The notes beneath the pieces were generated by a model. The model saw only the letters and a program-made list of their open reading frames with translations. It was not told the DNA's origin and ran no database searches. From Chimonanthus salicifolius (lineage: Eukaryota > Streptophyta > Magnoliopsida > Laurales > Calycanthaceae), in contig CM023540.1 of NCBI GenBank assembly GCA_013350335.1, positions 31,723,175 to 31,787,174 of the forward strand: a DNA stretch of 64,000 nt, written 5' to 3'. This document shows, piece after piece, positions 24,106 to 33,661 of this stretch. The translations under genes were made by a program, and so were the position numbers. Within the stretch, counting starts at the first letter, position 1, and each line of letters begins with the position of its first letter.

Positions 24106-24284
24106 GAAAGAATGAATACGTTGAGATACTCCTGAGCGTCTAGGGGAGAAGCGAATTCGCAATAGGAGACAAGGCCTGAGATCACATCCGCATCTAAATC
24201 CAAACCCGTCTCCATTTTGCTGCAGAGATCGAGCAGAGCACTCATCAGCCAATCTCCCGAACCAGCTGACCCCATTCCCGTCAT
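19303..24284 (-). CDS. ASC-1/TRIP4-like transcription coactivator (zf-C2HC5), four exons, ~422 aa
   Basis: Exons in gene order are 24120-24284, 21497-22144, 20579-20677 and 19303-19659. All junctions are GT-AG and phase 0. Exon 1 begins MTGMGSAGSGDWLMSALLDL (the second Met, three codons on, is an alternative start) and joins at EYLN|NIIGQEAGQSVIEEYLQ. Exon 2 carries a Lys-rich linker and the zf-C2HC5 finger (about residues 172-204, pattern CSCQARRHKL, CLSCGKIVC, CSFCG). Exon 3 is a charged helix followed by KVVVTFDLVGRK. Exon 4 includes VQPVFVNTGPRR and a low-complexity tail. In animals TRIP4 acts with ASCC1-3 as a nuclear-receptor coactivator and in alkylation repair and ribosome rescue. The plant role is inferred. 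No ASCH domain is visible. The frame is intact throughout. Confidence 0.88.
20039..20250. repeat. Tandem repeat, two 106-bp units, in intron 3 of the ASC-1-like gene
   Basis: Units start at CCTGAGCTATAAAAATGATG (20039 and 20145) and a fragment of a third starts at 20251. The two full units differ at only a handful of positions, so the duplication is recent. Confidence 0.9.
20815..20998 (+). mobile_element. SINE in intron 3/2 region of the ASC-1-like gene
   Basis: Located in the intron between exons 2 and 3. It has a B-box-like segment GGTCTTGGATTCAATTC near 20842-20858, the phrase GTGTGTGTAGATTGGGAGG in the body, and an A tail at 20989-20998. The head matches the SINE at 18630-18830 (GGGAGGTCTTGGATTCAA). 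The start is approximate and no target duplication was found. Confidence 0.6.
21353..21405. repeat. Compound microsatellite (TA)n(GA)n
   Basis: About 13 TA units run directly into about 13 GA units. It lies in the intron between exons 2 and 3 of the ASC-1-like gene. Confidence 0.95.
23450..23925. repeat. Diverged tandem duplication (~230 bp units) in intron 1 of the ASC-1-like gene
   Basis: Two consecutive segments, about 23455-23665 and 23735-23925, share phrases in the same order: TTTATTCTAAAATGCATT, ACCAGTTTGA, AGCATC, TATTTCTTG, and the closing CTCTATCTCTCT-like stretch. Roughly a quarter of positions have changed. Confidence 0.65.
24050..24102. repeat. (AG)n microsatellite, 26 units, next to a splice donor
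   Basis: A pure AG tract in plus orientation. In the sense of the ASC-1-like gene it is a (CT)n tract beginning 17 nt after the intron-1 donor at 24119. Confidence 0.95.
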
Positions 24285-26514
24285 CTCTCTCTCTCTCTCA
24301 ACGTGCAGAGCGATCACTCCTCTGACCACGACGAGTAACACCAGATTATGAGATCAAACCCGGCCCGAGTCCAATCTGAACCCATTGTAACAGGGCTGGC
24401 GCGTGTCTTTTAATCTCATGTACTAAATGAAAGGGCTTCGGTTTTTCAAGCCCGTGAAAGACTGATGGGCTTTTTAGCTCCTTCAGCTAATACATGTTTA
24501 TGTTTGTACGTAAAAAGGAACTATTTTGTAATTTATGAGTTTGTTCAAGTGAAATGTGAAATTAGACCTCAAAACGGACTTTAGAATCACAAAATCCAAG
24601 TATGTTACTTTACAAAGTACAAACAGGTTTTAATACGGGCTTAGGCTTTACTCTAAAAACGGATATAGATGAACTGACGGGTTCTGAGTAGAGGAGGCCC
24701 GGCCCAATGTTGGACCCGTGTACAACTCTTGAAAATACCAGCATTCATAATAGAAAACATTATATTTATAGTGGGTAAGTGTCATCTTTGGTTTTCGACT
24801 TATATGATTAAACCACTTAAAATGACTCCATTTTATTAGGATTATTTTAAAATTATTTCTAATGCAAATTATTCTAAATCTTTTTTTTAAAGTTAATGAA
24901 CTCATTCTGTCACGCCCCGACCCGACCAGTGGGCCCGGAACGCGACTGATTTTTTTTTTTTTTTTTTTGAAAGGAAAGTAAACTAATCCACAAGCACTCT
25001 TACTGGGCCGGATCAACAGTTAGGCCCAGCGGTTACACATCAGCCCGCTAAGAGGACTCAAACATGTACCATAAGCATGCCCCATAGACATAGCAAAACA
25101 ACACAACAACATCCATTAATGATAAGATCAACAAATATTAACATTGATAAATCAATCCATAACATCGTCTCAAATGGCAACATAGCCGATTACAAAAGTC
25201 AAATACAAATTAAGTACCACATCCGGTACTTAATACAAAAATAACGGTTCCGAGAACCAACAGAAAGAGATCAGGGCATTCCGCTCCGGGGGAATCCCAA
25301 ACACTGCCTTGGCTCAAACGCCCTAAGTTTGAAAGAGAGGGTCCTCCTCCTCGGGTTCATCGCCTGAAAGGTGAGTGGTGTGAGCTAACTAGCCCAGTGA
25401 AGGATAATTAACAGTGCACATTAAGCAAATAGTAAAACAGGTTAACAACAGTTAATATCACATGCTTGATAACAGTAAGCATAATCTCAAATAAGATAAT
25501 AACATCATCAACTATCAATCACTGCCATTATCCACCGTAACGCCTGCCGACTACACTGAGACCAGTATTAAGTCCCGACACGGTCAAAATACATCCTTGC
25601 AAGTACATCTCCGGCTCTTAAACTTAGCCGATACTGACACCCTCAAGTCAGCAACTGACGACAGCATGGTCCGCCCATGGTCCAGTAGACATAAACCATC
25701 TCTCATATGGCCGATATTGGTTCAATAGCCCAGGTACGTGGAAGCAGTCTTACATACACATACGGTCAACACCGTAATATCAAATCATCACAGCACTCTT
25801 ACCATAGTGCATCATATATAGGCACATGAGTGGGTTCATCAAAACCGAAACCACTCATTGCTCAAAATAACACCTGTTTACAAAATCTGCAGAGTTAAGT
25901 TCCCTCACCGTGATTGTGTGGTTTCGCGGTCTCTGTCAAACAACATACAAGTGCTCAATCAATATACATAACAAATACGTACATATACGTAGGATTTGGA
26001 AATCATATATTTTCCTACAAAATATCCGGGTTTAATGGAATGAGTCTCCTATTTGGTTTCTATCCTCTTTAAATCATCCACAAGATAATAATATAATAAA
26101 CATAAGGGGCTCAGTCCAAACTCATATTGTCTTCTGGGCATTGACCAGATTGACTTATTGAGTAAGGTCTAGATCCTCGGGTCACTTCTCGGTTGTCTTC
26201 TGGATAGGACCAGAGCTGACATTTTGAGTAGGCCTCGAGGTCACTCAGTGCCCGACTATAGTGTCGTCCTGAAAGTGAATCACTCAGTTCCCGACTAGTG
26301 TCGGACTGAAAGCGTATACAATAGTATTTACAAAATAATAAGAGAAAAAAAGGGTTAGTACATTTTTAATTAACAAGGGGGGTATAAATCATCACAAATA
26401 ATCAAACACATTAGATAAATAATAATCAAGATTAAAACTGTCATCAAACAATATTTTATTATTTTTCAAAACAGTGTTCCTCGGAACATTACTTCGGAAC
26501 TTGGGTCAGTGGCT

Positions 26515-26849
26515 TCGGATCATCCGAACCACACAAAACTGAGTCTCAGGCCTCGGAACTTGAGGCCTGACTTCGGATCGTCCGAAGACTGAGTCTCGGA
26601 CCGTCCGAAGGCCAGAAAACAGAAAAACAGAAGTCTCGTGGGTCTGCAGATCTCGGAACATCCGAATACAGGTTCGGACCTTCCGAGGATGCTCGGTCCT
26701 TCCGAGCTGGCTCGGTCCTTCCGAAGTGGGTCTGGCTCACCTCGGGCGAACTGGGCTTCGGGTTGAAGCTCGGAACGTCCGAGGGTCACTGCTCGGACCG
26801 TCCGAACGTTCGGACTGTCCGAAGATCGGCTCTCGGACCTTCCGAGAGT
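26515..26849. repeat. Array of eleven 13-bp palindromic motifs TCGGWNNNTCCGA in the LTR
   Basis: Within 335 bp I count eleven matches to TCGG(A/T)NNNTCCGA, e.g. TCGGATCATCCGA, TCGGACCGTCCGA and TCGGTCCTTCCGA, with variable spacing, plus the perfect palindrome CCGAACGTTCGG. The array recurs at 35270-35604 in the 5' LTR. It lies downstream of the predicted LTR transcription start, so it would be in the RNA leader. Confidence 0.9.
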
Positions 26850-27376
26850 CGTCTTCTCCGACTGTCTGCAACAGCAGACAGTCACGGCGGAAAACAGGTG
26901 AAATGCGATTCCAGAAAGGGAGGGCTTCCTGGATTCGTTTTTCACATCCGTCTGGTCTGATGGACTCCTCTGGGAGTCCTCTTTCCATAGGGATTGGTTT
27001 GGAGCTCAAAAGCTCAAAGGGTCATCTGATTTTAACAGTGAAAGCTCACGGGTACAAGAAACCCATGGTTTTTCTTAAAACTTAAAACAGGTTTTTCTCC
27101 ATCAAAACAGGGTCAAAATCGGTTTTGTTTGATTCTAAATCGGTTAGAATTTAAAAAGGAATACAATAGATACCTTGGTTTCGATTCCTGGGTTGAAATT
27201 TGGATTTTTGGAGAATCTTCCTCTAAGCTCACTGTTACTTAAAAACAGCAGCTTAAACAGAGAGTTTCTGTCTGAAGGTTTCTCGGTCTTGGTTGGAAAA
27301 TCAGATAACAGAACAGAGAGGGAGAAGAGAAATGCAAAGGATTTGCTGGGAGTTGAAACCGATCCAAGAGGCTTGA

Positions 27377-27384
27377 ATTTATAG
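27377..27384 (-). promoter_or_regulatory. LTR TATA box (3' LTR copy; 5' LTR copy at 36132-36139)
   Basis: On the minus strand the sequence reads CCTATAAATTCAAGCC. It predicts a start near 27350 (3' LTR) or 36105 (5' LTR), giving a U3 of about 920 bp and a long R-U5 of about 2.4 kb. It is the best TATA match I found in the LTR. Confidence 0.5.
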
Positions 27385-28211
27385 GAAATTCAGCTCAAGA
27401 GAGACGCCGGAAATCAGCTGCACAATTAGCAGCAGCGATGGGACGGGACGGCCAGTACTCATGATTCAACGGTAAGGAGGGCCGGAAAACTTGCTGCTCG
27501 ATGGGATGAGACGGAAGATCTCAATGATGGCCGGAAATCCGGCCGAACGGTCGTGCACGCCTGCATGGCGTAGGCAGGAAAATCCTGCAGTTTGCAGATC
27601 AGCCCTCTGAAGATTTTTTATAATTGCAGAAAGGTACTCAGATTAATAAAAACTGATTTTTGAACTAAGAGTAATAAATTTAAAACTCCAAAATCAGATC
27701 CATCCTTACAGATGGGTTGGGTTTTTAAAACTTAGGTTACCATAAAAATTTCGTGAATTATCTCTCACTAAAAACCCTTGATTTAAACAAAAATCATATT
27801 TTATCCATAATTGCTTAATTAAACAAATGTAAAAATAACTAATTTGTAAATCTTATTTTGAGATGAAATGAAATATCTAGATCAATATCAAAATGGTCTA
27901 ACACCCAATATCATTTTCAAAATTTATCTCTTACCCGAAATTAAAAATAATTAAAACTCTCTTTCGGGCGATAAAAATATCATTTTCTGAAAACTAAATT
28001 CATTTTAAACTTAGAAATGCAAATTATTCCATAAGGAGAGTATTATCAATCAAAAATAATCACCAATTCACACAATTTAGAGAAATAATCACAACATGTG
28101 GTAAATTACCAAAATACCCCTCCAGCTGGACGGGCTGGATCTCTGAGCTCACGAGCTCGGATTGGGCCAAACTTTGGGCTTTCCCCAAAGCCCTGACTGA
28201 AAACCTCGAGA

Positions 28212-31200
28212 TCATCCGGTTAAAACACGAAATTTAGCTAAGACATGCTTAAATCGGGGCAGGGTATTACATCCTACCCTCCTAAAAGAAAATTTCGTCC
28301 CGAAATTTAAGACAAAAAATCTACCTTCTTGGCCTGTGAACAAGCCAGGGTATAGCTTCTGCATCGTCGATTCAGGTTCCCACGTCTCATGTTGCACGTC
28401 GCGATGTTGCCACAGCACTCGCACTAGAGGTATAGACTTCCTCCTGAGCTCTTGAGTCCGACGTTCTAGAATCTCGACTGGTGCTTCTTCAAAAGTTAAG
28501 TCCTCTGATACCTCAATATCTTCAAAACTGATCACATGCGACGGGTCAGGCTCGTACTTTCTTAACATAGACACGTGGAACGTACTATGCACTCTCTCCA
28601 AAGCCTGAGGAAGATCCAACTGATAGGCCACTTCACCTATCCTCTTCAAGATCTCAAAGGGTCCAACATATCGAGGTGATAGTTTTCCCTTGCGCCCGAA
28701 CCGCTGTACTCCATGACGTGGTGCCACACGTAAGAAAACTCGGTCGCCAACTGCAAACTCCAAAGGTCGTCGCCTTTTGTCAGCATAACTCTTCTGTCTG
28801 CTCTGAGCCGTCTTGAGACGCTGTCTGATTACTTCAACTTGCTCTGATGTCTCACGCACTAGATCAGGTCCTAGGAGCGCTTTGTCTCCTACCTCTGTCC
28901 AACAAAGAGGTGACCTGCACGGTCTGCCATACAGAGCCTCGTAGGGTGCCATCTGCACACTGGAGTGATAACTGTTGTTGTAGACGAACTCGATCAAAGG
29001 TAAATGATCTTCCCAACTTCCCTGCATATCCATCACACAAGCCCTTAGCATATCCTCTAAGGTTTGAATGGTTCTCTCTGACTGACCATCCGTCTGAGGG
29101 TGAAAAGCAGTGCTAAAGCACAGCTTAGTCCCCAACTCTTCTTGCAATCCTTGCCAAAACCTTGACACGAACCTCGGGTCTCTATCAGATACAATGGATA
29201 CAGGCACTCCATGCAATCTGACTATCTCCTTCAAATACAATCTACTTAGAGTAGCCAAGGAATCCGTCTTCTTGATCGGTAGAAAGTGAGCTGACTTCGT
29301 CAATCGATCGACTATTACCCAAATAGCGTCGTTCTTCTTAGGAGACTTAGGAAAACCAGTTACAAAATCCATCGTGATATGCTCCCACTTCCATTCAGCC
29401 ACTTCCAAAGGTTGCATCTTCCCACCGGGTCGTTGATGTTCCGCCTTCACTTGTTGACAAGTTAGGCACTTGGACACAAAATATGCTACCTCGCGCTTCA
29501 TACCCTTCCACCAGAAAAGTCGCCGCAAGTCACGATACATCTTTGTACCACCGGGATGCACTGCAAAGCGAGATCGATGAAAGTGATCAAGCACTTTCCT
29601 CCTGCACTCGTCCGATTTTGGCATGAACAGTCTATCTTTGAAAGTAAGACTTCCGTCTGCCTTGATCTTCCAATCCTCTAAAGTTGCTCCTCCTGAAAGC
29701 TGAGTCGCCAACTCCTTTGCTTCTGGGTCGCTCTGTTGTCCTTCCAACACCAATCTAACTACCTCGGGTTGCAGAACCAAACTATGGATTCTTGCTGACC
29801 CGCTTCCTTCGATCAGCTCCAGATCGTACTCGGACAGAACTTCGAGCATCTTCCATTGCAAGGATGCCATCCTCGCCACGTCGTTATGAGACTTCCTGCT
29901 CAAGGCATCGGCCACCACGTTGGCTTTCCCCGGGTGATAGGAGAGACTGAAGTCATAATCTCCCAAGTACTCCATCCACCTACGCTGCCTCATATTCAAG
30001 TCTTTCTGAGTGAAGATATACTTGAGACTATGGTGATCAGAAAACACATTGAACTTCTCACCATATAAGTAATGTCTCCACAATTTCAACGAGAACACAA
30101 CAGCTGCCAACTCCAAATCATGAGTCGGGTAGTTCTGCTCGTGTCCCTTTAATTGCCTGGAACCATAAGCTACTACCTTCCCCTCTTGCATCAGCACACA
30201 ACCCAAACCAAACTTGGACGCGTCGCAATAAACATCGTAACCTCGTCCTTGCTCGGGTATCACCAACACTGGAGATGTCGTCAACTTCTCCTTCAGTTCC
30301 TGAAATGCTTTCTCACAAGCTTCGCTCCACTCGAACTTGACGTTCTTCCTCGTCAGCCGAGTCATCGGTACCGCGATCTGAGAGAAGCGCGGGATAAACT
30401 TTCGGTAATATCCTGCTAATCCCAGAAAGCTCCGGATCTCGAACACGCTCTTGGGACTCTCCCAAGTCTTCACGGTCTCTACCTTTACTGGATCTACCGA
30501 GATTCCTCCTGGAGACACTACATGTCCCAGAAATTGCACTTGAGTCAACCAAAACTCACACTTGCTCAGCTTAGTGAACAGCTGATGCTCCCGAAGAGTC
30601 TGAAGAACAATCCGCAGATGACGCTCATGCTCCTCTTCTGATGACGAATAGATCAAGATATCGTCGATGAAGACTATCACGAACTCTCGCAGATACGGTC
30701 GAAACACCCGATTCATCAAGTCCATGAACATGGCTGGTGCATTCGTCAAACCGAAAGGCATCACAACAAACTCGTACAAGCCATACTGCGTCCGAAAAGC
30801 AGTCTTTGGAATGTCCTCCTCTCGAATCCGCAACTGATGGTAACCCGATCTCAAATCGATCTTCGAAAAACACTTTGATCCCCTCAAAAGATCAAAGAGG
30901 TCATCTATTCTAGGCAACGGATACTTATTCTTAATAGTTACCTGGTTAAGCCGCCGGTAATCTATACACATCCTCATCGATCCATCCTTCTTTTTCACAA
31001 AGAGAGCAGGTGCGCCCCACGGCGAGTTGCTCTGACGGATAAAACCAAGACTAAGAAGCTCTTCTACCTGCGTAGCTAGCTCTCTCTGCTCTGTCGGCGC
31101 CATCCGATAAGGTGCCATGGAAATTGGAGATGTTCCTGGCTGTAGGTCTATAACAAACTCTATCTCTCGGCGTGGAGGTAGCCCAGCCAACTGGTCAGGA

Positions 31201-32840
31201 AAAACATCCATAAACTCACACACCACCCGAGGAGCAACAGACCCTACACCACCTACATCTTCCCAACCCATGCTTGCCACCACACTACCGGGATACGCCC
31301 TGAGTCCAGAGAAAGTGACTCTCATCCTTTCATAGGGTATCAACTTCTCAACAAACCTCTCACCGGTTGAGGAGACCCCATGAATCCTCTTCTGAGGGCA
31401 GTCTATCAAGACTCCAAAAACAGACATCCAATCCACACCAAGGATGATGTCAAAGTCCGTCATTTCCAGAACTAGAAAATCATAAGACAACTCCACTCCG
31501 CTAATCTTCAAAACACAAGATCTACACTCTTGGTTTGCCAAAGCCTTCTTACCCAAAGGTGAAACTACCATTAGCGGGTTAACTACTTCTACAGGTTTCA
31601 AACCCAATCTAACACAACAAGTTCTAGAGATAAAGGAATGCGAAGCACCGGTATCAAACAACACTCGAGCCAAAAGACTGAAAAGATGAAGGGTACCTTC
31701 CATTACTGCGTTCTCCACTGGTTCCTCCTTCTGAGTCCCTAAAGAGTAGACTCTCCCTTGAGGACGCCCTCGTCCTCTCCCCTGATCGCTCCGAGGTGGT
31801 CCGTTCCTCGGCGTCGCTGATCCTCTGGAAGCCTGCTGAGAACCTCTGCCGACAGATGGCTGCGCCACGGAGTAGGAAACTCCTGCGCCCTGTGAAGGTG
31901 CCGCTTTACCAGAAAAAGGACAATCCTTGAACAGGTGCCCGGTTTGCTTGCAGTGAAAACAAGCTCTCTCTCCTTTGGATTGACAGAATTTAGAAGTATG
32001 CCCTGGCTGATTGCAGGTGTAGCATACGATTGGCCGAGAGTCGGACCGACTGGACTGGCCCACACTAGGTTGGCTCTTCCTGAAGAAAGGCCTCTTCTGC
32101 TGATTGAACCTTGCCTTCTTGTTAGAAGAAGGTTTCTGAGAGCTGTCAGTGCTCCGGTTGATAGAATCCACCGCTTCTACCTTCGAAGCGCGCTCGATGA
32201 TCTCCTCCAGAGTGTTGAACACTAGGCCGGCCACTTGCCGCTGCAGGAAGGGTCTGAGTCCGTTCTCGAAATGCTGGATCTTCTCCTCCTCATTGGCTGC
32301 AATCCACGGCACAAACTGCATCAGGTCGATGTAGCGCATGGCATACTGTGCCACTGTATCTGAACCCTGCTGAATGTTGAGGAACTCTCTCTTCCTTGCT
32401 TCCTTCACCGTCTTTGGAAAGTAACGGGCCAGAAAGGCTGCAGAAAACTCCTCCCAAGTCATTGGCTCGTGATTACGAACCAAGCTCTTCGCCTCCCACC
32501 ACTCGTAGGCGTTCCCTTCGAGCTGATAAGTCGCCAAGGTCACACGTAAATCATCGGCGATCGCTAGGGTATTGAGGATTCGGCTAATCTGGGTTAGCCA
32601 GTTCCTCGCAGCGCTGGGGTCTTCTGTTCCCGAGAAGCTAGTCGGGTTCAGACGTTTGAACTCTTTCAGAGCCGAGGTGGCTCTCTCCTCTGGCGTTTGG
32701 ACTGGCGGACGTCGCATATTTTCAGCTATCTGCTGAAATGCTTCAACCGCCGCTCGTATCGCCTCATTGGGTAGGTCACGGGGTGGAAGACCAGTCCTCC
32801 TCCCACGAAAGTTGGCTCGGTTTGCGTTGGGTCCTGACAT
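28212..32840 (-). CDS. Gag-Pol polyprotein of the chromovirus, 1542 aa, uninterrupted
   Basis: A single frame holds all domains. The retrotransposon gag domain is at about 60-215. Two CCHC knuckles follow, at 273-286 ([14 protein letters not shown]) and 294-307 ([14 protein letters not shown]). The aspartic protease has its active site DTG at 396-398. Reverse transcriptase spans about 560-740, with FIDD at 724-727. RNase H spans about 865-985 (DAS at 873-875). The integrase zinc domain includes H1088/H1095 and C1125/C1128, and the likely catalytic triad is D1158, D1219, E1255. GPFEIL lies at 1393-1398. A C-terminal chromodomain-like segment, about 1452-1501, ends in [17 protein letters not shown]. 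Products would form particles, copy the RNA and insert the DNA; chromodomains of this group can bind modified histones. The frame runs through the polypurine tract and 60 nt into the 3' LTR. Confidence 0.97.
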   Translation of the reverse strand: MSGPNANRANFRGRRTGLPPRDLPNEAIRAAVEAFQQIAENMRRPPVQTPEERATSALKEFKRLNPTSFSGTEDPSAARNWLTQISRILNTLAIADDLRVTLATYQLEGNAYEWWEAKSLVRNHEPMTWEEFSAAFLARYFPKTVKEARKREFLNIQQGSDTVAQYAMRYIDLMQFVPWIAANEEEKIQHFENGLRPFLQRQVAGLVFNTLEEIIERASKVEAVDSINRSTDSSQKPSSNKKARFNQQKRPFFRKSQPSVGQSSRSDSRPIVCYTCNQPGHTSKFCQSKGERACFHCKQTGHLFKDCPFSGKAAPSQGAGVSYSVAQPSVGRGSQQASRGSATPRNGPPRSDQGRGRGRPQGRVYSLGTQKEEPVENAVMEGTLHLFSLLARVLFDTGASHSFISRTCCVRLGLKPVEVVNPLMVVSPLGKKALANQECRSCVLKISGVELSYDFLVLEMTDFDIILGVDWMSVFGVLIDCPQKRIHGVSSTGERFVEKLIPYERMRVTFSGLRAYPGSVVASMGWEDVGGVGSVAPRVVCEFMDVFPDQLAGLPPRREIEFVIDLQPGTSPISMAPYRMAPTEQRELATQVEELLSLGFIRQSNSPWGAPALFVKKKDGSMRMCIDYRRLNQVTIKNKYPLPRIDDLFDLLRGSKCFSKIDLRSGYHQLRIREEDIPKTAFRTQYGLYEFVVMPFGLTNAPAMFMDLMNRVFRPYLREFVIVFIDDILIYSSSEEEHERHLRIVLQTLREHQLFTKLSKCEFWLTQVQFLGHVVSPGGISVDPVKVETVKTWESPKSVFEIRSFLGLAGYYRKFIPRFSQIAVPMTRLTRKNVKFEWSEACEKAFQELKEKLTTSPVLVIPEQGRGYDVYCDASKFGLGCVLMQEGKVVAYGSRQLKGHEQNYPTHDLELAAVVFSLKLWRHYLYGEKFNVFSDHHSLKYIFTQKDLNMRQRRWMEYLGDYDFSLSYHPGKANVVADALSRKSHNDVARMASLQWKMLEVLSEYDLELIEGSGSARIHSLVLQPEVVRLVLEGQQSDPEAKELATQLSGGATLEDWKIKADGSLTFKDRLFMPKSDECRRKVLDHFHRSRFAVHPGGTKMYRDLRRLFWWKGMKREVAYFVSKCLTCQQVKAEHQRPGGKMQPLEVAEWKWEHITMDFVTGFPKSPKKNDAIWVIVDRLTKSAHFLPIKKTDSLATLSRLYLKEIVRLHGVPVSIVSDRDPRFVSRFWQGLQEELGTKLCFSTAFHPQTDGQSERTIQTLEDMLRACVMDMQGSWEDHLPLIEFVYNNSYHSSVQMAPYEALYGRPCRSPLCWTEVGDKALLGPDLVRETSEQVEVIRQRLKTAQSRQKSYADKRRRPLEFAVGDRVFLRVAPRHGVQRFGRKGKLSPRYVGPFEILKRIGEVAYQLDLPQALERVHSTFHVSMLRKYEPDPSHVISFEDIEVSEDLTFEEAPVEILERRTQELRRKSIPLVRVLWQHRDVQHETWEPESTMQKLYPGLFTGQEGRFFVLNFGTKFSFRRVGCNTLPRFKHVLAKFRVLTG
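28272..28283 (-). other. Polypurine tract
   Basis: Minus-strand AGGAGGGTAGGA directly abuts the 3' LTR (which begins TGTAATACC). It is the expected primer for plus-strand DNA synthesis, and it is also coding (RRVG of gag-pol). Confidence 0.85.
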
Positions 32841-33043
32841 CTGTTATTTACACTTGTAAATATCATTAACCAAAATTTTTTTTTTATCAAAGTAGAAGAC
32901 ACAAGTTGTAACAATTTCAATTAGAATTCATTCAACAATTTCAATACAAGTAAAAAGGTTAGTAGGGTGTAAAAACCCTTCAAAACAACAAAACTTAACC
33001 CTTATAAGACAAAACTCCCTGATGCCCCCTAACAATGATTGAT

Positions 33044-33562
33044 CTAATTCCCTGAAAAAGATCCTTCTTCACCACCAAAATAATAAAAGTTATCCGGGCA
33101 GGTCTCAGATTTGTGCCCGTACACCCCACAAGTTAAACAGGGTATGATCCCCGGTCCTCCTACATAAGGACAATTGGTTCTGGCATTTCCATGTCCGCGG
33201 AGTCCGCAAACAGGGCAAATGACACTGGGTGGATAGGGGCAATAGATGAAATTGTGCCCTGCCTGATTGCAGAGCTCACACATCTCATCTTGATATTCGT
33301 CCAATGGCGGAGTAGCCGGAACATACTCGGGTGATCCGTTCTCCCCCACCGGCTCTTCAGGAATTGGGACATCTCCCTCTTCCTCCTCAGGTTCAGCACC
33401 CACGTGGTATTCGGGGGATGCCACTACTACCTCCTCCCTAGGTGCAACCTCATCGAAATTTGGCGCACCGGAGTCATCTCCAGAATCTATGACGATAGGG
33501 TCGCTAGGTGTCCCCTGGAAGCATTCGGTATTATTGCTTGACATATCTGTATCACCAAACAA
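33044..33562 (-). CDS. Accessory acidic zinc-knuckle protein of the chromovirus, 172 aa
   Basis: The ORF starts 85 nt after the primer-binding site and ends 203 nt before the gag start, so it is the first long frame of the internal region. The N-terminal 90 residues are acidic and Pro-rich and contain DPIVIDSGDDSG (21-32), which looks like a SUMO-interacting motif (hydrophobic IVI followed by acids). Three zinc knuckles follow: CELCNQAGHNFIYC (95-108, CX2CX4HX4C), CPVCGLRGHGNARTNC (116-131, CX2CX4HX6C) and CLTCGVYGHKSETC (142-155, CX2CX4HX4C). I see no protease, helicase or membrane segment. Zinc knuckles suggest RNA or DNA binding. It is not a simple copy of the gag knuckles, whose spacer residues differ. 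The function is unknown to me; packaging, nuclear targeting or countering host silencing are guesses. Confidence 0.75.
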   Translation of the reverse strand: MFGDTDMSSNNTECFQGTPSDPIVIDSGDDSGAPNFDEVAPREEVVVASPEYHVGAEPEEEEGDVPIPEEPVGENGSPEYVPATPPLDEYQDEMCELCNQAGHNFIYCPYPPSVICPVCGLRGHGNARTNCPYVGGPGIIPCLTCGVYGHKSETCPDNFYYFGGEEGSFSGN

Positions 33563-33646
33563 GAAATTGTCAATACAATAGCAACACTAGGGCAAAAACA
33601 ATTCTAACTAGGTAGTAACCCATCACAGTCCTAGAGTTGAACCTAC

Positions 33647-33658
33647 GCTCTGATACCA
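33647..33658 (-). other. Primer-binding site for initiator Met-tRNA
   Basis: Minus-strand TGGTATCAGAGC lies three bases inside the 5' LTR end and matches the 3' end complement of plant initiator Met-tRNA over 12 nt. Confidence 0.92.
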
Positions 33659-33661
33659 AGC

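Larger units (their letters stand above)
24908..28271 (-). repeat. 3' LTR of the chromovirus (3364 bp)
   Basis: It is identical to 33662-37026 except for three differences I found: C at 26026 versus T at 34780, A at 27168 versus G at 35923, and one A fewer in the A run at 26345-26351. It contains the last 60 nt of gag-pol. A TATA box on the minus strand (27377-27384) points toward the ASC-1-like gene. Confidence 0.97.

Noticed and set aside
23863..24252. Frames with long Leu-Ser or Arg-Glu runs over the (AG)n tract
   Set aside because: They are translations of a microsatellite inside intron 1 of the ASC-1-like gene; only the exon-1 part is coding.
26520..27384. Several open frames of 60-141 codons in the LTR (repeated at 35275-36139)
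   Set aside because: They occur in five overlapping frames over the GC-rich TCGGA array, have no domain, and are identical only because the LTRs are. One gained a start codon through an LTR substitution. Best explained as chance frames.
29856..32334. Open frames on the strand opposite gag-pol
   Set aside because: Antisense shadows of the long coding frame.
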